The notes beneath the pieces were generated by a model. It did no database searches. It saw only the letters and a list, made by a program, of their open reading frames with translations, and was not told the DNA's origin. Shown piece after piece: positions 6,672-12,291 of a stretch of 12,291 bases of DNA (positions are counted from its first letter, which is position 1; each line of letters starts with the position of its first letter). The stretch is from JAYODW01 sp038116745 (GTDB lineage Bacteria; Pseudomonadota; Gammaproteobacteria; Ga0077536): the NCBI GenBank assembly GCA_038116745.1, contig JAYODW010000069.1, forward strand, positions 1 to 12,291, in the 5' to 3' direction. Position numbers and translations under genes: made by a program.

Positions 6672-7948
6672 GCGACACCGCAGCACTACTGACGCGCCGC
6701 CGGCGTCTGCTGGGGACCCAGGCGCCGCTGTTCTACGAACAGCCGCTGCATATCGTGCGTGGCGAAGGCGTGTGGCTGTTCGACGCGGACGGGCGCCGCT
6801 ATCTTGACTGCTACAACAACGTGCCGCTGGTCGGCCACTGCCATCCCGAGGTCGTGGCGGCCCTGAGCCAGCAGGCCGCAACTCTCAACGTCCACACGCG
6901 CTACCTGCACGAGACCATCCTCGATTACAGCGAGCGTCTGCTGGCGACCTTTGATCCGAGCCTGTCGATGGTGCTCTACACCTGTACCGGCAGCGAAGCC
7001 AACGATCAGGCCCTGCGCATCGCGCGACACTGCACCGGCGGCACGGGCATTATCTGCACCAACCTCACCTATCACGGGAACACCACAGCGGTGGATCAGG
7101 TGTCCCCGCTCTTCTACGGCAAGGTGGCGCCCTACCCTGAGGTACGCGCGATCCCGTTTCCGGACAGCTACCGTCCGCTGCGGGGTCTCAGCGGCCGTGC
7201 GCTCGCGGAGGCTTACGCCGCAGAGGTCGACCGTGCGATAGAGAGCTTCGACACCGCCGGCATCGGCTTCGCCGGCATGATTGCCTGCCCGATTTTTGCC
7301 AATGAGGGTCTGCCGACCGTGCCACCGGGGTACCTTGAGCTGGCCCTGGAAAAGGTCCACGCTGCAGGCGGGCTGTTCATTGCAGACGAGGTCCAGGCCG
7401 GCTTCGGCCGCTGCGGCGAGATGTGGTCGCACCAGCTGCACGGCATCACCCCGGATATCGTGACCATGGGCAAACCGATGGCAAACGGCTATCCGATGGC
7501 CGCCGTGGTGACGCGCGCTGAGCTCATGGAATCCTTCCGCGATGCGGTGATGTACTTCAACACCTTCGGCGGCAACCCGGTAGCCTGCGCGGCGGCCGAC
7601 GCCGTGCTCACCATTCTGGAGCGGGACGGTCTTGCTGCGCATGCGCAGCGCATCGGCGACCGGGTCAGGGACGGGTTCCGGCAGCTTGCCGAACACCACG
7701 ATCTCATTGGCGATGTCCGCGGTGACGGACTGTGGATCGGCGTTGAACTGGTCCAGGACCGCAGCAGCCGCGAGCCGGCAACCTCCGCTACCCAGCGCGT
7801 GGTCGAGGGCATGAAAGCCCGCGGGATCCTCCTGAACCGCATCGGCGAATTCGGCAACGTGCTTAAAATGCGCCCGCCCCTGCCGTTTGCAGAGGAACAT
7901 GCTGAACTGCTGCTCACGACCATGGGCGAGGTTCTGGCCACACTCTGA
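6668..7948 (+). CDS. Class III PLP-dependent aminotransferase or ammonia-phospholyase
   Basis: A 426-residue fold-type I PLP enzyme of the class III (omega) aminotransferase family. The phosphate-binding GSEAN is at 108-112, the ring-stacking YHG at 135-137, the cofactor aspartate D240 in DEVQAGFGR, and the Schiff-base lysine K269 in MGKPMANGYP. The N-terminal segment (YLDCYNNVPLVGHCHP) and the TCTGSEANDQALRIAR core resemble the AGXT2-like branch, which includes ethanolamine-phosphate phospholyase and phosphohydroxylysine phospholyase as well as true transaminases. The ATG at 6668 overlaps the previous stop by 4 bases; an upstream in-frame ATG at 6626 would extend far into that gene. With the divergent kinase gene, elimination of phosphate and ammonia from a phosphorylated amino alcohol is plausible, but ordinary transamination cannot be excluded. 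Confidence 0.9.
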   Translation: MSDTAALLTRRRRLLGTQAPLFYEQPLHIVRGEGVWLFDADGRRYLDCYNNVPLVGHCHPEVVAALSQQAATLNVHTRYLHETILDYSERLLATFDPSLSMVLYTCTGSEANDQALRIARHCTGGTGIICTNLTYHGNTTAVDQVSPLFYGKVAPYPEVRAIPFPDSYRPLRGLSGRALAEAYAAEVDRAIESFDTAGIGFAGMIACPIFANEGLPTVPPGYLELALEKVHAAGGLFIADEVQAGFGRCGEMWSHQLHGITPDIVTMGKPMANGYPMAAVVTRAELMESFRDAVMYFNTFGGNPVACAAADAVLTILERDGLAAHAQRIGDRVRDGFRQLAEHHDLIGDVRGDGLWIGVELVQDRSSREPATSATQRVVEGMKARGILLNRIGEFGNVLKMRPPLPFAEEHAELLLTTMGEVLATL

Positions 7949-7998
7949 GGAAGGCCGCGTTTCCAGTTCCAGGCTCACAGCCGCCGCATTGAAACCCG

Positions 7999-8445
7999 AT
8001 GGACATCATTCCCCATATCGGCATCGACCACGTCAGGCTCGGCAGCGAACGGGATGCCATCACCGGGCAGCTCGGCAGCCCCGATCGCACGCAGCGCGAT
8101 CACCACGAGGACGGCGAGGTATCAGAAATCTGGGTGTACCGTCTGCTGCGCCTTGAGCTGTCGTTCGACTCTGAACACGACTACCGTCTCGCGCACATCA
8201 CGTCGTACCACCCGTACAGTCTGGTCAGCGGCTTCAACCCGATAGGTCTGGCGCCCCGCTTCCTGCTGCAGAAATTTCCCCATCTCGACCTGGATGTCGA
8301 CATCACCCCGGAAGAGCGCTACTACACCGACCGGGTGCTTGACCTGACCTACGGCGTTTCGGGCGGCCAGGTCATCAGCGTGACGGTTTTCCCGGAATAT
8401 GACGCCGACGGCCTGAACGTGTTGTGGCCCCGCCCGCCACACTGA
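7999..8445 (+). CDS. Hypothetical protein of 148 residues
   Basis: I do not recognise a named family. The N-terminal IGIDHVRLGSERDAITGQLG resembles the 'G-x-x-x-x-x-x-G-x-x-R-x-x-V-x-x-x-L-G-x-P' beta-alpha element seen in several small uncharacterised proteins. The middle is rich in aromatic and charged residues (VYRLLRLELSFDSEHDYRL; FPHLDLDVDITPEERYYTD), with a final strand VISVTVFPEYDADG. There is no signal peptide and no membrane segment. The codon bias matches that of the neighbours, and the ORF is uninterrupted. It starts 50 bases after the class III enzyme gene with only a poor ribosome binding site, so it may be a weakly translated tail gene of that operon. It converges on the XoxJ-like gene with a 39-base gap. 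Confidence 0.72.
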   Translation: MDIIPHIGIDHVRLGSERDAITGQLGSPDRTQRDHHEDGEVSEIWVYRLLRLELSFDSEHDYRLAHITSYHPYSLVSGFNPIGLAPRFLLQKFPHLDLDVDITPEERYYTDRVLDLTYGVSGGQVISVTVFPEYDADGLNVLWPRPPH

Positions 8446-8484
8446 AACCCGGGCGACGTCGGAACCCTGCAGCAAGCCGCGGCT

Positions 8485-9339
8485 TCAGTGGCTGCGCTTC
8501 AGCTCGTTGATCGCACCCATGCTGTAGGTGCTGTCGAATGGCGGATGCCAGGGGATCCCCCAGGCGCCGGCGAGCGTCTCGAGTTCTCCGCTATCGGCCA
8601 CAGCAGTCAGGGCCTCGGCGATGCGCGTTTTCAGGGCCTCATCTGCCGCACGGTTCGCGACGTGCAGGTTCCAGCGCACCGCGGTCGGCGGTTCATAGCC
8701 TGGAACAAAGCGACACGCGCCCGATTCCGCAGTGTTCGGCCGCAGCCGGTGGCCGACACTCGGACCCCACAGCAGGGCAGCCTCGGTCTCACCGCTGGTG
8801 ACACCTGTAAGCGCCGCATCCAGCGAAAAATAATTCCGCGGCTCGGCCTTGACTATAAGCAGGGCGAAGTGCGCCACCGTCTGCGATTGAATCGCGACGG
8901 TATGCCCGCGCAGCGCGCGGAACTGCGGCGGGACCTTGGCGCCACAGCTGAGCAGCTCAAACGCCGCCCCGTAGTACGCCGCGCCCAGGGTCAGATCCGT
9001 CTCACCACGCAGGGTGTCCGCAGCCGGACCCGGGAAGCTGAAAATCGCATCGCATTCGCCGCGTGCCAGACGACGCGTGGGCAGATCGCTGTCGTCGATC
9101 TCCTGGATCCGGGCGTCGGTGGTGTACCAGGACGGCTCCCAGCGCCGCCCCAGCTGCCGGGCGACGGCCTGAGAGACCCCGATGTCAAAACCCTGTTCAG
9201 CGTTGCGGGCTGAATAAGGCAGGTTTTTCTCATCCAGGCACACGCGGAAGACGCCTTCGGCCCATGCCACAGGGGCAAGGGCGCTCAGGCCGAGCGCCAG
9301 GACGAAGCCGCGCCAGCCGCGGCGGCACGGCAGTGCCAT
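8485..9339 (-). CDS. Periplasmic substrate-binding-like protein, MxaJ/XoxJ type (quinoprotein-associated)
   Basis: A 284-residue exported protein. The signal peptide is clear: arginines, the hydrophobic core FVLALGLSALAPV, and a probable cut after AWA. The mature part begins with VFRVCLDEKNLPYSARN...GFDIGVSQAVARQLG, the pattern of quinoprotein-dehydrogenase-associated family 3 binding proteins, followed by ARGECDAIFSF. MxaJ and XoxJ are non-transport partners thought to help mature or activate PQQ methanol dehydrogenases. Its position directly downstream of the PQQ dehydrogenase supports the same role here. The ATG at 9339 lies 15 bases after that gene's stop; a GTG at 9351, 3 bases after the stop, is an alternative start adding four residues. 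Neither has a strong ribosome binding site, which suggests translational coupling. Confidence 0.83.
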   Translation of the reverse strand: MALPCRRGWRGFVLALGLSALAPVAWAEGVFRVCLDEKNLPYSARNAEQGFDIGVSQAVARQLGRRWEPSWYTTDARIQEIDDSDLPTRRLARGECDAIFSFPGPAADTLRGETDLTLGAAYYGAAFELLSCGAKVPPQFRALRGHTVAIQSQTVAHFALLIVKAEPRNYFSLDAALTGVTSGETEAALLWGPSVGHRLRPNTAESGACRFVPGYEPPTAVRWNLHVANRAADEALKTRIAEALTAVADSGELETLAGAWGIPWHPPFDSTYSMGAINELKRSH

Positions 9340-9354
9340 GCGTCGACGCACTGA

Positions 9355-11055
9355 CTATTCAGGCAGCGCGAAGACGACGAGGGTGCTGCCCAGGGTAACA
9401 ATCGGGGGCTCGCCCACGATTGTCACCGCCAGACCGCCGCCGCCGCTGGTAATGCCGACGTACTGACGGCCGTCCATTTCCCAGGTCACCGGCTGTCCGC
9501 GGATCGGAGATCCGGTCTGAAATTTCCACAGCACATCGCCGCTGCGATCATCAAACGCCAGCGCGTAACCCTCCTGATTACCCGCAAACACCACACCGCC
9601 CCCGGTCGCCATTGCACCGCCGACCAGCGGGTACTTGTCGCGGTATTTCCACACGACTTTGCCGCTCGCCGGATCGACGGCGGACAGGACGCCATAAGCG
9701 GTACCCGTCTCAGCCTCCGTCACGCCCGGGCCGCCGCCCCAGAATGGCGTGCCGTGCACGAACACCGCCTCTTCCTTGACCATCTTGGCGCAGGACTCGA
9801 TCACGGGGACATAGAGCCAGCGCGTGGCAGCGCTGTAGGCGAACGTGAACGAACCATTGTTTCCGCCGACATTGCCGGGGCACACGAATTCCGGATGCCC
9901 TCCAGGGATCGGGACGTACTTCTCATCGACGATCGGCCGCCCGTTCGCATCCAGTCCCTTGGCCCAGTTGATGCGGTCGACATAGGGACCACCGGACAAA
10001 AATTTCCCGCTCGCCGCATCAAGCACGTAGAGGTAGCCGTTGCGGTTCGGCTGGATCACCGAGCGCACGTCCTTACCGCCATGGGGGACATCTGCTACGA
10101 CCAGGTTGTTGGTCGCGTCGAAGTCCCAGACGTCATGCGGGGTGTACTGGAAGTACCACTTCATCTCACCGGTGTCGGGGTCGAGCGCGAGGGTGGAGTT
10201 GCTGTAGAGGTTGTCTCCCGCGCGCGCATCACCGTTCCAGTCCGGCGAGGGATTACCGGTCGGCCAGAACACCGTGTGGCTCGTCGGGTCGTACGAACCC
10301 GTCACCCAGGTCGGCGCACCGCCGGTTTTCCAGGAGTCTCCGGCCCAGGTTTCCACCCCCGGCTCACCGGCGACAGGCACTGTCCAGCGCCGCCAGCGGC
10401 GCTCGCCGGTCGCTGTGTCGTAAGCGTCAATAAAGCCCCGCGCGCCGTACTCCCCGCCGGAGATCCCGGACAGCACCAGGTCGCCAATCGGCAGCGGCGC
10501 GCTGGTAGCGCTGTAGCCCGCTTTGTAGTCATCCATCGCGACATCCCAGATCACTTTGCCGCTGACACGGTCAAACGCAATCAGACGCGCATCGAGCGTG
10601 GCCATGAACACGCGGTCGCCGGCTACGGCGACACCACGGTTGACCGGGCCACAGCAGATGCGGATATCGCTGGGCAGCTGGTGCTCGTAATGCCACAGCG
10701 GGTCACCGCTGCGCGCGTTCAGAGCGAAGAGATTGTTATAGGACGCCGTGAGGTAGACCACGCCATCGACCACGACCGGCGCGCCGGCCAGCTGGCCTGG
10801 GATCCCGGTCTGAAACAGCCAGGCCGGCTTCAGCTTGCTGACATTGCTGCGGTTGATGGTCTCGAGCGGGCTGTAGCGCCAGTTCTCGTAATTACCGCCG
10901 TAGAGCAGCCAGCCCGAGGTGTCATCAGTGCCTGCCTTCAACCGCGCATCCGTGACCGGCTGGGGCGGCGGAAATGGCGTCCCTTCGACAGCCGCAGATC
11001 CCCCGCCCGACAGCGCAAGCGCCACGCCCAGCGCGAAGATTCCTGTTCTTTTCAT
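9355..11055 (-). CDS. PQQ-dependent alcohol dehydrogenase, probably lanthanide-dependent
   Basis: A 566-residue periplasmic quinoprotein with an eight-bladed propeller, signalled by repeated W-x-x-x-T/A-G motifs. A signal peptide (MKRTGIFALGVALALSGGGSAA) is present. Vicinal cysteines C134-C135 (RICCGPV) match the disulfide ring that packs on PQQ. Metal ligands by family comparison are E202 (GGEYGARG), N268 (TGNPSPDWN) and the catalytic aspartate D311 in PHDVWDFD. A second aspartate, D313, lies two residues on; this extra Asp is the known mark of lanthanide-using XoxF-type enzymes, where calcium enzymes such as MxaF have a small residue. There is no C-terminal cytochrome domain, so electrons must pass to a separate cytochrome, not encoded here. 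The ATG at 11055 follows GGGGAG at good spacing. The physiological alcohol is unknown. Confidence 0.93.
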   Translation of the reverse strand: MKRTGIFALGVALALSGGGSAAVEGTPFPPPQPVTDARLKAGTDDTSGWLLYGGNYENWRYSPLETINRSNVSKLKPAWLFQTGIPGQLAGAPVVVDGVVYLTASYNNLFALNARSGDPLWHYEHQLPSDIRICCGPVNRGVAVAGDRVFMATLDARLIAFDRVSGKVIWDVAMDDYKAGYSATSAPLPIGDLVLSGISGGEYGARGFIDAYDTATGERRWRRWTVPVAGEPGVETWAGDSWKTGGAPTWVTGSYDPTSHTVFWPTGNPSPDWNGDARAGDNLYSNSTLALDPDTGEMKWYFQYTPHDVWDFDATNNLVVADVPHGGKDVRSVIQPNRNGYLYVLDAASGKFLSGGPYVDRINWAKGLDANGRPIVDEKYVPIPGGHPEFVCPGNVGGNNGSFTFAYSAATRWLYVPVIESCAKMVKEEAVFVHGTPFWGGGPGVTEAETGTAYGVLSAVDPASGKVVWKYRDKYPLVGGAMATGGGVVFAGNQEGYALAFDDRSGDVLWKFQTGSPIRGQPVTWEMDGRQYVGITSGGGGLAVTIVGEPPIVTLGSTLVVFALPE

Positions 11056-11077
11056 GTTTCTCCCCTTCTCACTCATT

Positions 11078-11099
11078 GCCGGATATTGGTATCACCGGC
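11078..11099 (-). other. Small hairpin in the leader of the PQQ dehydrogenase gene
   Basis: GCCGG (11078-11082) and CCGGC (11095-11099) can pair, with an inner GATA/TATC pairing on the minus strand around CCAA. It lies 23 bases upstream of the start codon, in the 88-base gap after the crotonase gene. It lacks a U run, so it is not a rho-independent terminator. It may be mRNA structure only. No riboswitch could be recognised. Confidence 0.3.
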
Positions 11100-11143
11100 T
11101 CATCTCGACTCAACTGCAAAGTGTCTCTGCCCCGGTGCAACGT

Positions 11144-11953
11144 CTATATCGGCGAATCCGGATCAAAATTCGGTTTGCGTTTCTCGCGGTGCGAGCGCAC
11201 CCCTTCCTCGGCTTCGGGCGTCGCGAAACCCAGCATCTCGAGCGCGGTGGAGGCGTCGAACGCAGGGCCGGCCATGCGGTACCAGTTGTTCAATGCATAT
11301 TTTGTCCAGCGGGTCGCGGCGGGCGCGCTGTCGCGTAGACGCAGCGCTACTTCAAGCGCGCGGTCCTGCAGTTCATCGTCCTCAACGCAGAGCGACACCA
11401 TGCCCAGACGCTCCGCCTCCTCGCCGTTCATCGGCTCGCACAGCAGCAGGTGGTATTTCGCTTTGGCCATGCCGCACAAAAGCGGCCAGTTGATCACCGC
11501 CGAGTCGCCGGCCGCCACGCCGAGACGCGTATGTCCGTCGACGATGCGTGCCGACTTGGCGGCGATGGAGATATCGGCCAGCAGACCCGCGACCAGACCC
11601 GCACCGACGGCGGCGCCGTTGATCGCCGAGACGATGGGCTTGGAGCAGTTGATGATGTTGTAGACCAGGTCGCGTGCCTCCTTCCAGGTGCGGGCACGCG
11701 TCTTATGGTCCTCGATCATCTCCTCGATCATGCCGAAGTCGCCGCCGGCGGAGAACGCGCGGCCCTTGCCGGTGAGAATTACCGCGCTGACGTTCTCGTC
11801 TTCGTCGATATCCCGCCAGATGTAGGTCAGCTCGCGGTGCCCCTGCTTGTCGAGGGAGTTCAGCGTTTCCGGCTTATTGAAGCTGATCCGCAGGATGCGC
11901 TCAGCCGGACTGTCGATCTCAAGGGCGGTGTAGTGTTCGTAGCGCTGCAGCAT
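11144..11953 (-). CDS. Enoyl-CoA hydratase/isomerase (crotonase) family protein, atypical active site
   Basis: A 269-residue crotonase-fold protein that should act on an acyl-CoA. The oxyanion-hole segments are present: FSAGGDFG (68-74) and INGAAVGAGLVAG (111-123, G117). By alignment to the family pattern GGGCEL...PE, the first catalytic glutamate position is V121 and the second is H141 (VDGHTRLG), so both hydratase glutamates are missing. The C-terminal TRWTKYALNNWYR and FATPEAEEGVRSHREKRKP are typical of the family. It may be an isomerase, hydrolase, decarboxylase or C-C lyase rather than a hydratase. The ATG at 11953 has a strong AGAGGAG site. It is the first gene of the leftward group that continues into the PQQ dehydrogenase, 88 bases downstream. 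Confidence 0.9.
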   Translation of the reverse strand: MLQRYEHYTALEIDSPAERILRISFNKPETLNSLDKQGHRELTYIWRDIDEDENVSAVILTGKGRAFSAGGDFGMIEEMIEDHKTRARTWKEARDLVYNIINCSKPIVSAINGAAVGAGLVAGLLADISIAAKSARIVDGHTRLGVAAGDSAVINWPLLCGMAKAKYHLLLCEPMNGEEAERLGMVSLCVEDDELQDRALEVALRLRDSAPAATRWTKYALNNWYRMAGPAFDASTALEMLGFATPEAEEGVRSHREKRKPNFDPDSPI

Positions 11954-11979
11954 GCGGACTCCTCTGGATCTGGTGATAG

Positions 11980-12002
11980 CGAGCCGCCGGAGGCGGCGCT
12001 CG
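11980..12002. other. GC hairpin upstream of the crotonase gene
   Basis: CGAG-CCGCC (11980-11988) pairs with GGCGG (11992-11996) and CTCG (11999-12002), leaving a two-base bulge and a GGA loop. It falls in the probable 5' leader of the crotonase mRNA. No U run follows on either strand, so termination is unlikely. Confidence 0.3.
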
Positions 12003-12116
12003 GGAGCTTAAGCATACCGCCATCCCCCGACCCGCGCGGGGTCTGCAGCGCGAGCCTGTCTCCTCTTCCGTCGCGCGCTCGGAAAACGCATACTGGCTGC
12101 CTGTTCCAGGATAGTG

Positions 12117-12132
12117 AAAGGAGGTGATCCAA
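12117..12132 (+). promoter_or_regulatory. Exceptionally long Shine-Dalgarno match
   Basis: The sequence AAAGGAGGTGATCCAA includes a 15-base perfect complement of the canonical 16S rRNA 3' end (TTGGATCACCTCCTT). The AGGAGG core stands 7 bases before an ATG, which is ideal spacing. Natural sites usually match 4 to 8 bases, so the length is far outside the norm. It may be the ribosome binding site of the small ORF that follows, or a sequence derived from a 16S tail. Confidence 0.6.
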
Positions 12133-12203
12133 TGTCTAGTGAGATCCTACGGTTGTCGACTCAGTCCTTGGATCTGATCGCGCCCGGGAGGTCAAATTCC
12201 TGA
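12132..12203 (+). CDS. Small ORF of 23 codons with a very strong ribosome binding site
   Basis: The ORF encodes a peptide beginning MSSEILRLSTQSLDLIAPG and ending RSNS, then TGA. Support comes from the extreme Shine-Dalgarno sequence at ideal spacing and from a strong terminator about 60 bases past the stop, which together suggest a short dedicated transcript. It has no membrane segment, no cysteine and no tyrosine. The stretch LSTQSLDLIAPG loosely resembles double-glycine leader peptides (LS-x-x-x-L-x-x-I-x-G-G), but with PG in place of GG and almost no core after it, so a RiPP precursor is only a guess. It could instead be a leader peptide or a chance ORF in a structured RNA. No family is recognised. 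Confidence 0.4.
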   Translation: MSSEILRLSTQSLDLIAPGRSNS

Positions 12204-12215
12204 GCCGGTAAGACA

Positions 12216-12258
12216 TCGCATCACCCCGGTGATGCGGGGGCTGGTCACGACCAGTCTC
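12216..12258 (+). ncRNA. Two tandem hairpins between the small ORF and the terminator
   Basis: The first hairpin pairs CGCATCACC (12217-12225) with GGTGATGCG (12228-12236) almost without a loop; realistically it has 8 base pairs and a CCCG loop. The second pairs GGGGCTGGT (12237-12245) with ACCAGTCTC (12250-12258) using two G-U pairs and a CACG loop. They stack end to end and run into the terminator, so the 3' half of this transcript is almost fully structured. This could be an RNA gene, the 3' UTR of the small ORF, or a regulatory leader for a gene beyond the right edge. No known RNA family was recognised. Confidence 0.4.
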
Positions 12259-12261
12259 ACG

Positions 12262-12288
12262 AAAGGGCCGCAGACGCGGCCCTTTTTT
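12262..12288 (+). terminator. Rho-independent terminator
   Basis: A perfect 7-bp GC stem, GGGCCGC (12265-12271) and GCGGCCC (12276-12282), with an AGAC loop, is followed by six T. The flanking AAA and TTT extend the stem by three A-U pairs. The U tract is on the plus strand, so it ends the short transcript carrying the 23-codon ORF. The minus-strand tail is short (TTTC), so termination in that direction would be weak. Confidence 0.9.
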
Positions 12289-12291
12289 ATG

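Noticed and set aside
6686..7978. 430-codon minus-strand ORF opposite the class III PLP gene
   Set aside because: The opposite strand encodes an intact PLP enzyme with all key motifs; this frame is a GC-bias shadow.
8474..8485. Palindrome AAGCCGCGGCTT at the convergent gene junction as a terminator
   Set aside because: It has no loop and no T run and touches the XoxJ-like stop codon, so it is not convincing as a terminator.
9754..11493. Very long plus-strand ORF (579 codons) opposite the PQQ dehydrogenase
   Set aside because: It is the mirror frame of a strongly supported quinoprotein gene in GC-rich DNA and has no recognisable domains.
12091..12106. A sigma54-like promoter (TGGC near TGTTCC) before the small ORF
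   Set aside because: The required GG/GC spacing does not hold; the downstream element lacks the GC doublet.
12132..12203. The 23-residue peptide as a PqqA precursor, given the nearby PQQ enzyme
   Set aside because: PqqA needs a Glu-x-x-x-Tyr core for crosslinking. This peptide has no tyrosine, and no pqqB-E genes are seen.
12117..12291. An intact 16S rRNA gene end on the minus strand
   Set aside because: Only short blocks match, helix 45 pairing is lost, and no further 16S sequence or spacer tRNA is present. It is kept as a possible relic, not as an rRNA gene.

Overview
The window reads as chromosomal DNA of a GC-rich gammaproteobacterium, probably a free-living, metabolically versatile one. 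The best taxonomic pointer is the partial gene at the left edge, whose N-terminus matches the second elongation factor G (FusA2 type) of gammaproteobacteria. No phage, transposon, CRISPR, tRNA or intact rRNA gene is visible. No gap between genes exceeds about 220 bases.

Layout. (1) 1-293, minus: N-terminus of fusA2, preceded by a 215-base spacer holding an A/T-rich perfect palindrome. (2) 509-4136, minus: sulfotransferase, CocE-type serine hydrolase, SnoaL/NTF2-like protein and HIT protein. The last three are nearly back to back (a TGATG stop/start overlap, then a 4-base gap), so they are very probably one transcript. (3) 4312-7948, two divergent units around an intergenic region with a 7+7 inverted repeat. 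Leftward is an APH-like small-molecule kinase. Rightward are a short-chain dehydrogenase, an SRPBCC protein and a class III PLP enzyme, with a 5-base gap and then an ATGA overlap. A kinase with a class III 'aminotransferase' recalls the kinase plus ammonia-phospholyase pairs that degrade phosphorylated amino alcohols. (4) 7999-8445, plus: an unrecognised 148-residue protein. (5) 8485-11953, minus: an atypical crotonase, a PQQ-dependent alcohol dehydrogenase with the extra aspartate of lanthanide-dependent enzymes, and a MxaJ/XoxJ-like periplasmic protein. (6) 12117-12288, plus: a small self-contained unit with an extremely long Shine-Dalgarno match, a 23-codon ORF, two hairpins and a strong rho-independent terminator.

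Working together. Periplasmic alcohol oxidation (PQQ enzyme plus XoxJ-like partner), cytoplasmic CoA-ester chemistry (crotonase), NAD(P)-linked oxidoreduction (SDR), ester or amide hydrolysis (CocE) and amino-alcohol phosphorylation/elimination (kinase plus class III enzyme) would suit catabolism of small oxygenated or amino-alcohol substrates. No regulator, transporter, cytochrome c or PQQ biosynthesis gene lies in the window, so substrate assignments are inference.

The least explained part is the right edge. The small unit at 12117-12288 has a perfect 15-base complement to the 16S rRNA 3' end, plus shorter co-linear blocks of 16S similarity. It could be a tiny gene with an extreme ribosome binding site, a structured RNA, or a relic of a 16S tail read from the other strand.
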